From positions 62,001 through 126,000 of the forward strand of contig DASQNC010000025.1 in NCBI GenBank assembly GCA_035645145.1: DNA of 64,000 nucleotides. Direction: 5' to 3'. The position numbers were made by a program, and so were the translations under genes. This document shows, piece after piece, positions 1 to 8,390 of the stretch (the stretch's first letter is position 1; each line of letters begins with the position of its first letter). The notes beneath the pieces are model-generated. The model did no database searches, was not told the DNA's origin, and was given only the letters and a program-made list of their open reading frames with translations. Source of the DNA: Azospirillaceae bacterium. Lineage in GTDB: Bacteria; Pseudomonadota; Alphaproteobacteria; Azospirillales; Azospirillaceae.

Positions 1-1538
1 ACGAACGACCAGATCAGGTCGTTGGCCCGCAGCATGTTGAACGTGTTCGCCATGTCCGCCCCGGCCAGGTAGCCCTGCTCGGCCATGCGCGCCTCGACGG
101 CCTGCAACTGGTCCTCGTCGACGAAGACGCCCAGTTCGCCCGGCTCGCGGAAGTCGGTCATGGTGACGAGGTACATGGCGCTCTTCACCCGGTCGTCGCC
201 GGTGGCCGCCATGTACGCGAGGGTGGAGGCCAGCAGCGTGCCGCCGATGCAGTAGCCGATGACGTTGGCCTCGCGCTCGCCGGTCGCCTGTTCCATGGCG
301 TCCAGCGCGGCCAGCGCGCCGTCCTCCATGTAGCTGTCGAAGGTCGTGCCGGCGGCCAGCTTTTCGTCGGGATTCACCCACGAGATCACGAAGACCGTGT
401 GGCCCTGGTCGGTCAGCCACTTCACCATCGAATTCTCGGGCCGCAGGTCCAGGATGTAGAACTTGTTGATCCACGGCGGGATGATCAGCAGCGGCCGGCG
501 ATGCACCTCGTCCGTCGTCGGCGCGTACTGGATCAGCTGCATCAGGTCGTTCTGGTAGACCACCTTGCCCGGCGTGGCGGCGACGTTGCGGCCGACCTCG
601 AACGCCTCGTAATCGGTCATGCTGATCGCCAGCCGGCCTTTGCCGCGCTCGAGATCGTCCAGCATGTTTTCCAGCCCGCGGACGAGGTTCTCGCCCCGCG
701 TCTCAAGCGTCGTGCGCAGCACTTCGGGGTTGGTCATGACGAAGTTGCTGGGCGACATCGCGTCGATGAACTGGCGCGTGTAGAAGTCCAGCTTCCGCGC
801 CGCCTTGTCGTCCTGGCCCTCGACGCTGCGGACGGTGGAGTGCATCCAACGGGCCGTCAGCAGGTAGGACTGCTTGATGTAGTCGAAGACGGCGTTCTCG
901 TCCCAGGCGGCGTCGCGGAACCGCTTGTCCTCGCGCGCCGGCTTGACCACCGGTTCGGCGGCCTCGCCCATCAGTTTCTGGGCCGTGCGCTGCCACAGGG
1001 TCATATAGTCCTGCCACAGCGACATCTGCGCCTGGAACAGGCGGTTCGGGTCGGCCATCAGCCTTGTGGTCAGGTCCAGGAACGCGCGGCCGATGTTCAG
1101 CGGATCGGGGCCCGTCTTCGTGCTGTCCTGCGCTTGGCGCGTCAGGAATTCGGTGACCAGCCGCTGGCTGCGCTCGGCGATGCGGGCCATCGCCCGGGAC
1201 AGTTCGACGGGATCCTGGAGTTTCGCACCCGCGTCCTGGCCAGGGGCCTCCTGGCTCCGCGCTTCCTGCTGGCTCTGCGCCGCCTTCTCGCTGCGCGCTT
1301 CCTGCCGGCTCTGCGCCTCCTGCTGGCTGCGCTTTTCCTGCCGGCTCTGCGCTTCCTGCTGGCCCTGCGCTTCCTTCTGGCTGCGCTTTTCCTGCCGGCT
1401 CCGCGCTTCCTGCTGGCCCTGCGCTTCCTTCTGGCCCTGCGCTTCCTTCTGGCTCCGCGTTTCCTGGCGGGCCGCCTTCCGACGCTCCGCCTTCTGGCCG
1501 CTTGCCTCCCGGCTGCCCGCCATCTGGTCCGCCGCCAT
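1..1538 (-). CDS. phaC: Class I poly(3-hydroxyalkanoate) synthase, 3' end off window
   Basis: Polymerises hydroxyacyl-CoA into PHA on carbon-storage granules. Only the first 512 codons are in the window; the gene leaves by the left edge, so the Asp and His of the catalytic triad are not visible. The nucleophile box GYCIGG is seen with its Cys at about residue 430 (codon 249-251), and the motif PPWINKFYILDL upstream of it is typical of PhaC. The ATG at 1538 was chosen because GGGGAGG lies 7 bases upstream. Residues 24-95 form a Gln/Glu/Arg-rich hexapeptide repeat, which pushes the Cys about 100 residues further in than in the well-known Cupriavidus enzyme (Cys319). It is divergent from the lipoprotein gene at 1732. 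Confidence 0.93.
   Translation of the reverse strand, partial: MAADQMAGSREASGQKAERRKAARQETRSQKEAQGQKEAQGQQEARSRQEKRSQKEAQGQQEAQSRQEKRSQQEAQSRQEARSEKAAQSQQEARSQEAPGQDAGAKLQDPVELSRAMARIAERSQRLVTEFLTRQAQDSTKTGPDPLNIGRAFLDLTTRLMADPNRLFQAQMSLWQDYMTLWQRTAQKLMGEAAEPVVKPAREDKRFRDAAWDENAVFDYIKQSYLLTARWMHSTVRSVEGQDDKAARKLDFYTRQFIDAMSPSNFVMTNPEVLRTTLETRGENLVRGLENMLDDLERGKGRLAISMTDYEAFEVGRNVAATPGKVVYQNDLMQLIQYAPTTDEVHRRPLLIIPPWINKFYILDLRPENSMVKWLTDQGHTVFVISWVNPDEKLAAGTTFDSYMEDGALAALDAMEQATGEREANVIGYCIGGTLLASTLAYMAATGDDRVKSAMYLVTMTDFREPGELGVFVDEDQLQAVEARMAEQGYLAGADMANTFNMLRANDLIWSF
1254..1469 (-). repeat. 12 tandem 18-bp (hexapeptide) repeats inside phaC
   Basis: Read on the minus strand, codons 24-95 of phaC are twelve consecutive six-residue units of the form [Q/R]-[K/Q]-E-[A/K]-[Q/R]-[G/S], for example QKEAQG, QQEARS and RQEKRS. 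The units are 18 bp each and 216 bp in total without interruption; only one unit (EKAAQS) strays far from the pattern. The composition (charged plus Gln and Ala) suggests a long helix or disordered arm ahead of the synthase domain. The tract also opens long false reading frames in other frames. Confidence 0.9.
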
Positions 1539-1731
1539 CGCACATCCTCCCCACGGATATTCTTATCCGCATCATATAAGGCGGACATCCGCGAGTCGCA
1601 GGGGGCCTGCGTCCACCGGTACGCTTGCCGGCCATGCATGATTCGGACAGGATCGCGCCCGGCCGGGGCCCGACCGTGCGCCCCGCCAAAGCCGACCCCG
1701 AACCGATCCGCTTCCAGGGTTCCGCCCCGAC

Positions 1732-3021
1732 ATGACCCGTCCCTCGACCCATCGCCCGCCGCGCGCGCGGCGCTCCGTTGCGGGGGCCGCCATCACTTGC
1801 CTTCGCCTGGGCGCACTGCTGGCCGTGGCCGCCTGTGGCGAGCTGCGCGTCGGCCAGTGGGCCGAGGGCACGCCACCCGCGGCCGAGGACGGCCAGCCGG
1901 GCGTGCCGCGGATCCGCCGGGCCATGGACGAGGACGCGGCCTATCCGAACCTCGCCTCGGTTCCGCCGCGCCCGGCGAACGCCCCGACCGGCACCGCGTT
2001 GCAGGAGCGGTTGCGCGCCTTGCAGGGCGACCAGCAGACCTCGGGCGGGATGCATGCCACCATGGGCACGCGGGCGGCCGCGGCCGGTGCGGCCAAGCCG
2101 CCGCAGCCGTCCGGCGACGTGCCGGAATTCGTGCCGCCGCCGGCCCCCGACCTCGGCAACCTGCGGCCGCCGTCGCCGCCGCGCACGACCCCGCTGCCCA
2201 GCACCCACGAGCTGATCCCGGAGGCGCCGGTGCCGGCCGTTCCCGGGCAAGGGGGAGCGGGGCGGGATGCGACCGGGCGCCGCGCCCAGGGGGCCGGCGG
2301 GGGGCCGTCGGAGGCGCCGCCCGCCCGTTCGACCACCTCGGCCACCACACCGGCCACTCCGCCGGCTGCGGCGGCCGCCACCGCGGAACCGCCGCTTCCA
2401 CCGCCGGCCCCGGCGGAGCCCGCGGTGGTGCCCGATCCGGGCGGACGCGCGGGCCCGCCGACCTTCCGCGATGCCGTCCCCCGGGAACGCCGCCTCCAGG
2501 CCGGCGAAGGGATCCGGACGGGTCTGGGCGACGGCCCGCTTCCGGAACCGAGCCCGCGCACGCCGGGCCGCCCCGGCGCGTTGGAACTGGCGGCCACCCT
2601 GCCGCCCAAGGGCCGGGCCGCGGGGCCGCAGACGGGACCGCGGGCCCTGGGCGAATTCCGCGCCCCCCGCCCGGATGCGGTGACCGAACGGCTGGCGACC
2701 CTGCGCTTCGCACCGGACCGGACCGAGCCCACGCCGTCGGACGCCGCCGTGCTGCGCCGCATCGCCGAGGCCCAGGACCGGCTGTCCGGCGCCATCCGGA
2801 TCGTCGCGGTGGCCGGCGGTGACACGGCGCAGGCCTTGCAGGACGCCCGCGCCCGCGCCCGTGCCGTTGCGGCCGAGCTGATCCGCCAGGGCGCCGCGCC
2901 GTCGCTGGTCTATTCCGGTGCCCGCGCGGCCCCGGCCGAGCCCGCGGCGCCCAATGGGGGCGCGGGGACGGGCCGGGCGGCAGGCACGGAAAGCGCCGTG
3001 GAGGTCTATCTGGATTATTGA
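1732..3021 (+). CDS. Proline-rich lipoprotein with degenerate OmpA-like C-terminal domain
   Basis: A 429-residue protein. The N-terminus has Arg residues, a hydrophobic stretch and the lipobox LAVAAC, with the lipidated Cys at residue 35. Residues of about 45-330 are a Pro/Ala/Gly-rich, low-complexity linker. The last 95 residues, from LRFAPDRTEPT to the end VEVYLDY, have the layout of an OmpA-like peptidoglycan-binding domain (a strand, a helix with an Arg-rich ARARARAVAAELI segment, then a closing strand), but the usual NxxLSxxRA signature is degraded. Inferred role: outer-membrane lipoprotein reaching into the periplasm. The ATG at 1732 has only a weak ribosome site. Its GC-rich sequence gives large false frames on both strands. 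Confidence 0.75.
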   Translation: MTRPSTHRPPRARRSVAGAAITCLRLGALLAVAACGELRVGQWAEGTPPAAEDGQPGVPRIRRAMDEDAAYPNLASVPPRPANAPTGTALQERLRALQGDQQTSGGMHATMGTRAAAAGAAKPPQPSGDVPEFVPPPAPDLGNLRPPSPPRTTPLPSTHELIPEAPVPAVPGQGGAGRDATGRRAQGAGGGPSEAPPARSTTSATTPATPPAAAAATAEPPLPPPAPAEPAVVPDPGGRAGPPTFRDAVPRERRLQAGEGIRTGLGDGPLPEPSPRTPGRPGALELAATLPPKGRAAGPQTGPRALGEFRAPRPDAVTERLATLRFAPDRTEPTPSDAAVLRRIAEAQDRLSGAIRIVAVAGGDTAQALQDARARARAVAAELIRQGAAPSLVYSGARAAPAEPAAPNGGAGTGRAAGTESAVEVYLDY

Positions 3022-3116
3022 GGGGCCGGGGGATAAAACCCGGGGGGAGAAGATGTCCCGCATCGGCCGGAAGGCTGCGACGCGGGTCGGCCCCTATCCC
3101 GGACCCGCGCACCGCC

Positions 3117-4415
3117 ATGGCCAACAGCACCCCTCTGCGCATCGGCATCGCCGGCCTGGGCACCGTCGGCGGCGGCCTGCTGAAACTGCTGCAAACGCAA
3201 CAGGAACTCCTGCGCGAGCGGTGCGGCCGCGCCATCGACGTGGTGGCCGTGTCGGCCCGCGACCGCGCCAAGGACCGCGGCGTGGACGTGTCGGCGCTGC
3301 GCTGGCACGAGGATCCCGTCCGGCTGGCGCAGGATGCGGACCTGGACGTGGTGGTGGAGCTGATCGGCGGGTCCGACGGCCCGGCCCGCGCGCTGGTCGA
3401 AGCCGCCCTGGCCAACGGAAAGCACGTGGTCACCGCCAACAAGGCCCTATTGGCCCGCCACGGCGCCGATCTGGCCGCCCGTGCCGAGGGCGCCGGGCTG
3501 GCGCTGGCGTTCGAGGCGGCGGTGGCGGGCGGCATCCCGGTGATCAAGGGCCTGCGGGAAGGGCTGACCGGCAACCGCATCCGCGAGGTGCACGGCATCC
3601 TCAACGGCACCTGCAACTACATCCTGACCGGGATGCGGGTGACCGGCCGGGATTTCGGCGCCGTGCTGGCCGAGGCGCAGGCGCTGGGCTATGCCGAGGC
3701 CGACCCCAGCTTCGACGTGGACGGCGTCGACACCGCGCACAAGCTGGCGGTGCTGACGGCGGTCACCTTCGGCACGAAGGTGGACTTCGCCTCGGTCCAT
3801 GTCGAAGGCATCCGCCACATCTCGGCGCTCGACATCGCCTATGCGGGCGAGCTGGGCTACCGGATCAAGCTGCTGGGCATCGCCCGGCGCACCGACCACG
3901 GCATCGAGCAGCGCGTGCATCCGGCCATGGTGCCGCTGTCCAGCCCCATCGCCAGTGTGGACGGCGTGCACAACGCGGTGGTGGCCGAAGGCGACTTCGT
4001 GGACAAGGTGGTGCTGGTCGGCCGCGGGGCGGGCGCCGGCCCGACCGCGTCGGCCGTGGCCGCCGACATCGTGGACATCGCGTGCGGGCGAATCGTGCCG
4101 GCCTTCGGCGTGCCGGCCGGGCGGCTGGAAGCACTGCGCCCCTCGCCGGTGTCGGCGCGGCGCGGGAAGTATTACCTCCGGCTGATGGTGTTGGACCGCC
4201 CCGGTGTTATCGCCGAAGTTGCGGCGGCCTTGCGCGACCAGCATGTTTCCATGGAATCCTTCCTGCAAAGGGGACGCGCGCCGGGCGAGGCGGTGCCGGT
4301 GGTGCTGACCACGCACGAAACGGAAGAAGCATCGCTCGTTCGCGCCCTGGACGTCATCGGCGCGTTGGGGTCTGTCCTGGAGCCCCCGCGGATGATTCGC
4401 ATCGAAGACTATTGA
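3117..4415 (+). CDS. hom: Homoserine dehydrogenase
   Basis: Reduces aspartate semialdehyde to homoserine in threonine and methionine synthesis; cytoplasmic. It has 432 residues, the usual length for the three-domain form. The NAD(P)-binding GIAGLGTVGGG is at residues 9-19, the catalytic-domain hallmark GILNGTCNYIL follows in the middle, and an ACT regulatory domain runs from about residue 351 (YYLRLMVLDRPGVIAEV), which normally gives threonine feedback control. The frame is open upstream to 3018, but the ATG at 3117 starts exactly at the family's N-terminus. glpX follows 37 bases later and recJ after that, an order also known in other Rhodospirillales. Confidence 0.96.
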   Translation: MANSTPLRIGIAGLGTVGGGLLKLLQTQQELLRERCGRAIDVVAVSARDRAKDRGVDVSALRWHEDPVRLAQDADLDVVVELIGGSDGPARALVEAALANGKHVVTANKALLARHGADLAARAEGAGLALAFEAAVAGGIPVIKGLREGLTGNRIREVHGILNGTCNYILTGMRVTGRDFGAVLAEAQALGYAEADPSFDVDGVDTAHKLAVLTAVTFGTKVDFASVHVEGIRHISALDIAYAGELGYRIKLLGIARRTDHGIEQRVHPAMVPLSSPIASVDGVHNAVVAEGDFVDKVVLVGRGAGAGPTASAVAADIVDIACGRIVPAFGVPAGRLEALRPSPVSARRGKYYLRLMVLDRPGVIAEVAAALRDQHVSMESFLQRGRAPGEAVPVVLTTHETEEASLVRALDVIGALGSVLEPPRMIRIEDY

Positions 4416-4452
4416 GCAACAAGGGGCGACCAAGCCCCCCTGGGAGGACCGT

Positions 4453-5451
4453 ATGACCAACAAGGGCATCAATCTCACCCTCGACCGCAACCTGGCGCTG
4501 GAGACGGTGCGCGTCACCGAGGCGGCGGCCCTGTCGGCGTCGCTCCTGATGGGGCGGGGCGACGAGAAGGCGGCCGACCAGGCCGCCGTGGACGCCATGC
4601 GCACCGCCCTGAACGGCCTGGACATCCAGGGCACCGTGGTGATCGGCGAGGGCGAGCGCGACGAGGCGCCGATGCTCTACATCGGCGAAAAGGTCGGCGC
4701 GGGCACGGGCCCCAAGGTGGACATCGCGCTCGACCCGCTGGAGGGCACGACCATCACCGCCAAGGGCGGCCCGAACGCGCTGGCCGTCATCGCCATGGCG
4801 GAGGAGGGCGGCTTCCTGAACGCCCCCGACGTGTACATGGACAAAATCGCGGTCGGCGGCGGCCTGCCGGCCGGCGTGGTGGACCTGGACGCCAGCCCGC
4901 GCGAGAACCTGCGCAACCTGGCCAAGGCCAAGGGCGCGGAAATCTCGGACCTGCTGGTCTGCATCCTCGACCGCCCGCGCCACGCCGACATCATCAACCA
5001 GGTGCGCGAGGCCGGCGCCCGCATCATGCTGATCTCGGACGGCGACGTGTCGGGCGTGATCGCCACCGCGCAGCCGGGTTCGGGCGTGGACATGTACCTG
5101 GGGCAGGGCGGTGCGCCGGAAGGCGTGCTGGCCGCGGCGGCGCTGCGCTGCATCGGCGGCCAGATGCAGGGCCGTCTGGTCTTCCGCAACGAGGACGAGC
5201 GGTCCCGCGCCGCGCGCTGGGGCATCACCGACCTAAACCGCAAATACTCGATGGAGGACATGGCGCGGGGCGACGTGATGTTCGCCGCCACGGGCGTGAC
5301 CACCGGGACCATGCTGCGGGGCGTGCGCCGGTTCGCGGGCGGTGCGGTGACCCACTCGGTCATCATGCGTTCCAAGAGCGGGACGGTGCGCTACATCGAG
5401 GCGCACCACAACTTCCGCATCAAGTCGTCGATCGCGCCGCTGCCGCGCTAA
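4453..5451 (+). CDS. glpX: Class II fructose-1,6-bisphosphatase
   Basis: Hydrolyses fructose 1,6-bisphosphate to fructose 6-phosphate in gluconeogenesis and, in autotrophs, the Calvin cycle (where the enzyme may also act on sedoheptulose bisphosphate). It has 332 residues, normal for GlpX. The metal-binding motifs of the lithium-sensitive phosphatase fold are present: GEGERDEAPML near residue 60 and DPLEGTT at residues 94-100. GGGAGG stands just before the ATG and fixes the start. It lies 37 bases after hom and 34 bases before recJ, so the three are probably cotranscribed. Confidence 0.96.
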   Translation: MTNKGINLTLDRNLALETVRVTEAAALSASLLMGRGDEKAADQAAVDAMRTALNGLDIQGTVVIGEGERDEAPMLYIGEKVGAGTGPKVDIALDPLEGTTITAKGGPNALAVIAMAEEGGFLNAPDVYMDKIAVGGGLPAGVVDLDASPRENLRNLAKAKGAEISDLLVCILDRPRHADIINQVREAGARIMLISDGDVSGVIATAQPGSGVDMYLGQGGAPEGVLAAAALRCIGGQMQGRLVFRNEDERSRAARWGITDLNRKYSMEDMARGDVMFAATGVTTGTMLRGVRRFAGGAVTHSVIMRSKSGTVRYIEAHHNFRIKSSIAPLPR

Positions 5452-5485
5452 GCTGAGTCGTGGGTGGCAGGCGGTTTGGAGGATC

Positions 5486-7297
5486 ATGGATTTAGTCAGT
5501 GACGGAGGGATCGCGGCGCTCGGCGTGTCCCGGTCGGCGACCGGCAAGCGCTGGGTGCTGGGCCGGGTGGACGAGCGCTTGGCGCTCGCCATCGCCCAGA
5601 GCCGCGGCCTTCCCGATCTGGTGGCCCGGGTCCTGGCCGGGCGCGGCATCGGCTTGGACCGGGTTGACGGCTTCCTGAAGCCGCAACTGCGGACCTTCCT
5701 GCCCGATCCCTCGATCTTCCGCGACATGGACCGGGCGGCGGAACGGATCGCCGCCGCCATCCGCAACGGCGAACGCATCGCCGTCTTCGCCGACTACGAC
5801 GTGGACGGCGCCACCTCGGCCGCGCTTCTGCTGCGCTTCTGCCGGGCGGTGGGCGCCGATCCCATCCTCTACATCCCCGACCGCATCGCCGAGGGCTACG
5901 GCCCCAACGCCAAGGCGCTGGAAGGCCTCGCCCAGCGCGGCGTGAAGCTGGTGGTGACGGTCGATTGCGGCATCACCGCCTTCGACGCGCTGGAGGCCGC
6001 CGCCGCTGCGGGGCTGGAGGTGGTGGTCGTGGACCACCACGCCGCCGAAACCCGTCTGCCCACGGCGGTCGCCGTCGTGAATCCGAACCGCCTGGACGAG
6101 GGCGCCGGCGCCGCGCCGTACCGCACGCTCGCCGCGGTGGGCGTCAGTTTCCTGTTGCTGGTGGCGGTGAACCGGGTGCTGCGGGCGGCCGGCTGGTATG
6201 CGAACCGGCCCGAACCCGACCTTTTGTCCTGGCTCGATTTGGTGGCGCTGGGCACCGTCTGCGACGTGGTTCCGCTGACCGGGCTGAACCGTGCGCTGGT
6301 GGTGCAGGGGCTGCGGGTGATGGCGCGCCGGGGCAACCCCGGCATCGCCGCCCTGGCCGATGTGGCGCGGCTGACCGAGCGGCCGGATGCCTACCACGCC
6401 GGCTTCATCCTCGGCCCCCGCGTGAATGCCGGCGGCCGGCTGGGCGGCAGCGAGTTGGGCGCGCGTCTTCTCTCCACCGACGACCCGACCGAGGCCGCGG
6501 CCCTGGCCCGGCAGCTCGACGCCTTCAACACCGAACGCCGCAACGTGGAGGCGGCGGTGCTGGAAGAGGCGCTGGCGCAGGTGGAGGTGCATGTGCCGGG
6601 CACGCCGTTGCTGCTGGCGTCCGGAGCGGGATGGCACCCGGGGGTGATCGGCATCGTCGCCGCCCGCATCAAGGAGCGTTTCGAGCGCCCGGCCGTGGTG
6701 GTGGCGCTGGACAACGGGTTCGGCAAGGCGTCGGGCCGGTCGGTGCGGGCGGTGAACCTGGGCGCCGCGGTGATCGCGGCGCGGCAGGCGGGCCTGCTGG
6801 TCACGGGTGGCGGCCACCACATGGCCTGCGGCTTCACGGTGGCCGAGGACCGTCTGCCGGTGCTGCACCGGTTCCTGGAGGCGCATGTGGCCGACCAGAC
6901 GACGGCGATGGCGCCGGAACCCCTGTTCGAGCTGGACGGGGTGATTTCGGTGGCGGGGGCCACGCCCGGATTCGCCGAAACCCTGGCCACCCTCGGCCCC
7001 TTCGGCGCCGGCAATCCGGAACCGCGATTCGCGGTTTCCGACGCGCGGGTGGTGCGGGCCGACATCGTGGGCGGCAGCCATGTGCGCTGCATCCTGACGG
7101 GGCCGGAGGGCGGCCGCCTGAAGGCCATTGCCTTCCGCGCGGCGCGCGACGGCACGCCGGACGATCTGGGCCAATTGCTGCTGCGCGCGCAGGGCCGGCC
7201 GGTGCATCTGGCCGGCACCTTCCGCATCGACCGCTGGAACGGCAGCGAGACCGTGCAGCTCTGCGTGGACGACGCCGCCCCCGCGTGGCGGACGTGA
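5486..7297 (+). CDS. recJ: Single-stranded-DNA-specific exonuclease RecJ
   Basis: 5'-3' single-strand DNA exonuclease used in recombination repair and mismatch repair. It has 603 residues, typical length. The DHH phosphoesterase motifs are visible: FADYDVDGATS near residue 103, VVVDHHAAE near residue 183 and the DHHA1 glycine-histidine motif GGGHHMACG near residue 440. The last ~130 residues form the OB-fold tail (PEPRFAVSDARVV onward). GGAGGATC precedes the ATG. It ends 73 bases before tRNA-Glu and is the last backbone protein gene before the island. Confidence 0.96.
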   Translation: MDLVSDGGIAALGVSRSATGKRWVLGRVDERLALAIAQSRGLPDLVARVLAGRGIGLDRVDGFLKPQLRTFLPDPSIFRDMDRAAERIAAAIRNGERIAVFADYDVDGATSAALLLRFCRAVGADPILYIPDRIAEGYGPNAKALEGLAQRGVKLVVTVDCGITAFDALEAAAAAGLEVVVVDHHAAETRLPTAVAVVNPNRLDEGAGAAPYRTLAAVGVSFLLLVAVNRVLRAAGWYANRPEPDLLSWLDLVALGTVCDVVPLTGLNRALVVQGLRVMARRGNPGIAALADVARLTERPDAYHAGFILGPRVNAGGRLGGSELGARLLSTDDPTEAAALARQLDAFNTERRNVEAAVLEEALAQVEVHVPGTPLLLASGAGWHPGVIGIVAARIKERFERPAVVVALDNGFGKASGRSVRAVNLGAAVIAARQAGLLVTGGGHHMACGFTVAEDRLPVLHRFLEAHVADQTTAMAPEPLFELDGVISVAGATPGFAETLATLGPFGAGNPEPRFAVSDARVVRADIVGGSHVRCILTGPEGGRLKAIAFRAARDGTPDDLGQLLLRAQGRPVHLAGTFRIDRWNGSETVQLCVDDAAPAWRT

Positions 7298-7370
7298 TCG
7301 GATCGCGCGATTTTGGCTTGCATTCGTCCGCTCGTACGGGTACCTCTCTGCTCACCGCACGGCCTGCTGC

Positions 7371-7446
<76 letters not shown>

Positions 7447-7601
7447 CTTGCGCCTTATTTGGCTGGAGCGTCTGCTTTGGCGGCGCAATACGTTGTCTAC
7501 TGCGACACGCAGGGCTGTGCTCCCACCGTAGTGCGACCAGTTTCCTCCAGCGGCTGAGTGAGGGCTCACAGTTTCCACTCAATCGCGTACCATGGCCCGC
7601 T

Positions 7602-8150
7602 ATGCCATTCTGGGGGGGCATAACTTGGGGGATCACCTTGGCCGCATCCATTCCGTCTAGTAGAGAGCCCAGCCTCTACGATTACAATACGCCCCTGCCA
7701 CCAGAATTCGCCAAGAAAGGGGCTAGGTTAGCAAAAGAGGTTACACGTCGCCAGAGATTGGTTCTGTGGTCGATGGCGGGTGTGACATTGGTGGGTGGAG
7801 TGATTTTGGAGGTATTTGCTGATCAAAGCAAAGATCCTCTGGTTAGGATTGGTGCAATACTTGTTCTTTTAAGTATTGTTCATGCTTCAAAAGTTGTGAA
7901 GTGGTCTAAAATCCGTGAGAACGCTGAGGTTATGTGTATAGATATTTGTACCAAAATTGAGACTGATAAAATAAAAGATGAAGTCCCTCCGGAATATCTT
8001 GAAAAAGAGGCTAAGGCTCGCGCCTTACGTCGAGTTGAGAGGGTTCTGCCAAAACTTTTTTCAGCCATAGAGCGAGAAATTGTGTTGCATCATCTTCTTG
8101 TTGCAGCCGTCGGGAATTTTTTAATGGGTTTTGGTGACTTGCTCGATTAA
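7602..8150 (+). CDS. Small membrane protein of unknown function, AT-rich
   Basis: Not recognised. As drawn it has 182 residues. Two adjacent hydrophobic segments (about 48-68, LVLWSMAGVTLVGGVILEVF, and 74-94, LVRIGAILVLLSIVHASKVV) form a hairpin, followed by a charged Lys/Glu-rich region and a hydrophobic C-terminal end (LLVAAVGNFLMGFGDLL). Base and codon use are clearly more AT-rich than in the flanking backbone genes, which points to transfer. The start is uncertain: a TTG at 7638 after GGGGGATC would give a shorter, more ordinary N-terminus. It is the first gene of the island after tRNA-Glu. Confidence 0.6.
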   Translation: MPFWGGITWGITLAASIPSSREPSLYDYNTPLPPEFAKKGARLAKEVTRRQRLVLWSMAGVTLVGGVILEVFADQSKDPLVRIGAILVLLSIVHASKVVKWSKIRENAEVMCIDICTKIETDKIKDEVPPEYLEKEAKARALRRVERVLPKLFSAIEREIVLHHLLVAAVGNFLMGFGDLLD

Positions 8151-8305
8151 CCTTTAATTATATTTTAATAATGCGCTGACCGCCAATTGAATGAAGACCG
8201 CATTCAAGGGCGGGGGTGCGCTGACATGAATTGAGCGGTGTGCAGTGGCGCCGATCTGCACAGCTGCCACCTGATGCCGCCGTCCGGGGCAGGCGCTGAC
8301 GCCGC

Positions 8306-8387
8306 GCTGGCCTGTTCGACTGCTTGCTGGAACGGCTGCACCTGCGACTGCAAAATCCACTCCGTAGACACCACATCCGTGCCGGCT
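8306..8387 (+). pseudogene. Possible IS5-type transposase fragment
   Basis: A short stretch translating as LFDCLLERLHLRLQNPL in one frame, and reading VDTTSV in another, resembles the region just before and at the first catalytic Asp of IS5-family transposases. It is cut exactly where the IS701-like element begins at 8388-8391. This is too short to be sure of; it may be the older target into which that element jumped. Confidence 0.3.
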
Positions 8388-8390
8388 TAG

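Noticed and set aside
399-2822. 807-residue plus-strand frame and 786-residue minus-strand frame at 703-3063
   Set aside because: Shadows of phaC and the lipoprotein gene in GC-rich DNA; repetitive Leu/Arg/Ala composition, no domain, and true genes fill the other frames.
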